From the NCBI GenBank assembly GCA_021204085.1, contig JAJPZY010000116.1, forward strand, positions 1 through 36,811: a stretch of 36,811 bases of DNA, in the 5' to 3' direction. Position numbers and translations under genes: made by a program. This DNA is from Clostridiales bacterium. Its GTDB lineage: Bacteria; Bacillota; Clostridia; Lachnospirales; Lachnospiraceae. The notes below the pieces were generated by a model. It was not told the DNA's origin, searched no databases, and saw only the letters and a list, made by a program, of their open reading frames with translations. Positions 34,644 to 36,811 of the stretch are shown here, piece by piece. Within the stretch, counting starts at the first letter, position 1. Every line of letters starts with the position of its first letter.

Positions 34644-35147
34644 GTGGAGAGAAGACAGGTACTTTCTTTGTTAGTAGAAAACACGCCGGGCGTGGTCAGC
34701 CATATTTCCGGATTGTTCAGCCGCCGCGGATTTAATATCGACAGTTTTTCCGCAGGAGTGACAGCAGATCCCCGTTTTACCAGGGTGACCGTTGTGGCGA
34801 GGGGCGATGAGCTTGTATTGGAGCAGATTCAGAAGCAATTGGCCAAGCTGGAGGATGTCATCGACATCAAAAAGCTGAAAGAGGGGAATTCCGTCTGCCG
34901 GGAATTGATTCTGGTGAAGCTGCGTGCAAAGGATATCGACCGTCAGGAGATCCTGGCAGTGGCGAATATTTTCCGCGCGAAGATTGTAGATGTCAGCAGT
35001 GATTCCATGGTGATCGAGCTGACCGGAGAGCAGAGAAAGCTGGACGCATTCATTGATCTGGTAAAAGGTTATGACATCCTCGAACTGGCAAGGACCGGTG
35101 AGACCGGGCTGAGCAGAGGCGACAGTGATGTTAGAATTATAGAATAA
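34644..35147 (+). CDS. ilvN: Acetolactate synthase small (regulatory) subunit
   Basis: IlvN is the valine-sensing regulatory subunit of acetolactate synthase. The 167-residue protein has an N-terminal ACT domain (about 4-75: VLSLLVENTPGVVSHISGLF, RRGFNIDSFSAG) and the IlvN-type C-terminal domain (about 80-160, ELILVKLRA). It starts with GTG, with GGAGG 9 nt upstream. The catalytic subunit ilvB, usually upstream, is not here. It is 25 nt ahead of ilvC, so the two share a transcript. Confidence 0.95.
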   Translation: MERRQVLSLLVENTPGVVSHISGLFSRRGFNIDSFSAGVTADPRFTRVTVVARGDELVLEQIQKQLAKLEDVIDIKKLKEGNSVCRELILVKLRAKDIDRQEILAVANIFRAKIVDVSSDSMVIELTGEQRKLDAFIDLVKGYDILELARTGETGLSRGDSDVRIIE

Positions 35148-35169
35148 ACATATATATAATGGAGGATAA

Positions 35170-36195
<1,026 letters not shown>

Positions 36196-36217
36196 TCAAT
36201 AACATACGAGATATGTG

Positions 36218-36252
36218 AAAAATGGTATGGCAAAAATGCCATACCATTTTTT
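36218..36252 (+). terminator. Terminator or attenuator between ilvC and leuD
   Basis: AAAAATGGTATGGCA (36218-36232) pairs perfectly over 15 bp with 36237-36251 around an AAAA loop, ending in T6 (36247-36252). It lies in the 77-bp gap, only 12 nt upstream of the leuD ribosome binding site. No separate leuD promoter is visible after it, so leuD depends on partial readthrough, or the hairpin tunes its level. Confidence 0.85.
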
Positions 36253-36272
36253 GAAGAAGGAGATACAAAAAA

Positions 36273-36740
36273 GTGGGAAAGATATTTCGGTTTCATACAG
36301 ATGTGGATACGGATCAGATTATTGCATCCCAGTATCTGTTATACCCGACAATTGATGAGATGAAGGTGCATACGTTTGAATCTCTTGACCGGGATTTTGC
36401 TTTGAAAGTACAGCCGGGTGATTTTGTTGTGGCCAATGAGAATTTCGGCTGCGGATCTTCCCGTGAACAGGCACCCAGTGTTTTAAAAGCACTCGGAGTC
36501 AAGGCTGTCATCGCAAAATCTTTTGCGCGTATTTTTTACCGCAATGCGATCAATATCGGCTTACCGGTTATCGTCAGTAAGGACCTTTATGATGCTGTGA
36601 AGGATGGAGACGAGATGGAACTGTCCCTCACGGACGGAATTGCGGCCGTGAACGGGCAGGAGTTTGTCTGCACAAAGCTTCCGCCGTATATGCAGGGAAT
36701 TTTGGATCAGGGTGGTCTGATTGCTTCACTCAATAAGTAG
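36273..36740 (+). CDS. leuD: 3-isopropylmalate dehydratase small subunit
   Basis: LeuD with LeuC isomerises 2- to 3-isopropylmalate. The 155-residue protein is the short clostridial/archaeal type: DVDTDQIIASQYL near the N-terminus, the substrate-binding NFGCGSSREQAP, and SFARIFYRNAINIGLPV. It starts with GTG, with AAGGAG about 11 nt upstream. leuC, normally adjacent and usually upstream, is not between ilvC and leuD. The remaining 71 nt to the window edge contain no complete feature. Confidence 0.95.
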   Translation: MGKIFRFHTDVDTDQIIASQYLLYPTIDEMKVHTFESLDRDFALKVQPGDFVVANENFGCGSSREQAPSVLKALGVKAVIAKSFARIFYRNAINIGLPVIVSKDLYDAVKDGDEMELSLTDGIAAVNGQEFVCTKLPPYMQGILDQGGLIASLNK

Positions 36741-36811
36741 AGGCAGTGATATTTCTATTAAGGATACGCTGATTTAATTGAGTTTTACACTTTGTTCACC
36801 CAACTTTGCCT

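Overview
The window is a chromosomal segment from a low-to-mid GC Gram-positive anaerobe, most likely a clostridium of the Lachnospiraceae type (inference from gene content; no 16S or tRNA gene is present). Pointers are the rpmE-yqhQ-prmC-prfA order, AddAB instead of RecBCD, a perfect HrcA/CIRCE operator beside htpG, a TM1266-type hydrogenase-associated regulator, a very large 2-hydroxyacyl-CoA dehydratase activase-like protein, clostridial-type leuD and leuA, and a GlnRS. I see no prophage, IS transposase, CRISPR array or plasmid functions; this is core chromosome with a few accessory patches.

Layout. 1-3563 (+): translation block rpmE (strong promoter, possible L31 leader), DUF1385/YqhQ membrane protein, prmC and prfA, the last three overlapping. 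3561-3764: hairpin-rich intergenic repeat-like DNA. 3775-5240 (-): a DUF2798-like membrane domain fused to a cytidylate-kinase-like domain, behind a leader with two terminator-like hairpins. 5309-8337 (+): a 32-bp perfect palindrome, leuA, a stand-alone AraC HTH protein entered through an A9 run, and uppP. 8352-15883 (+): C10 tract, addB, addA. 15893-16019: a nested inverted-repeat element. 16091-18312 (+): maf, an 88-aa unknown, and a PrsA/parvulin-like lipoprotein. 18321-20512 (-): htpG with promoter and CIRCE. 20647-23175 (+): TM1266-like regulator, ferredoxin-type aldo/keto reductase with operator-like repeats, and a frameshifted acyltransferase 3 gene. 23159-27491 (-): the giant activase. 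27531-30748 (+): LysM protein, rhomboid-like membrane protein with zinc ribbon, glnS. 30812-32940 (-): esterase and ATP-grasp pair. 33014-36740 (+): homocysteine methyltransferase-like protein, ilvN, ilvC, terminator-like hairpin, leuD.

How the genes work together. prmC methylates the GGQ glutamine of the release factor encoded immediately downstream by prfA. addB and addA encode one helicase-nuclease. leuA, ilvN, ilvC and leuD are parts of branched-chain amino acid synthesis, but ilvB, ilvD, leuB and leuC are not in the window. The esterase/ATP-grasp pair looks like an uncharacterised two-gene pathway. The most interesting unexplained signals are the structured leader before the membrane-kinase fusion, the possible LeuA-AraC frameshift junction, the nested inverted repeats at 3561-3764 and 15893-16019, and the esterase/ATP-grasp pair. 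None is proven from sequence alone, and I do not see a clear, complete new multi-gene system.
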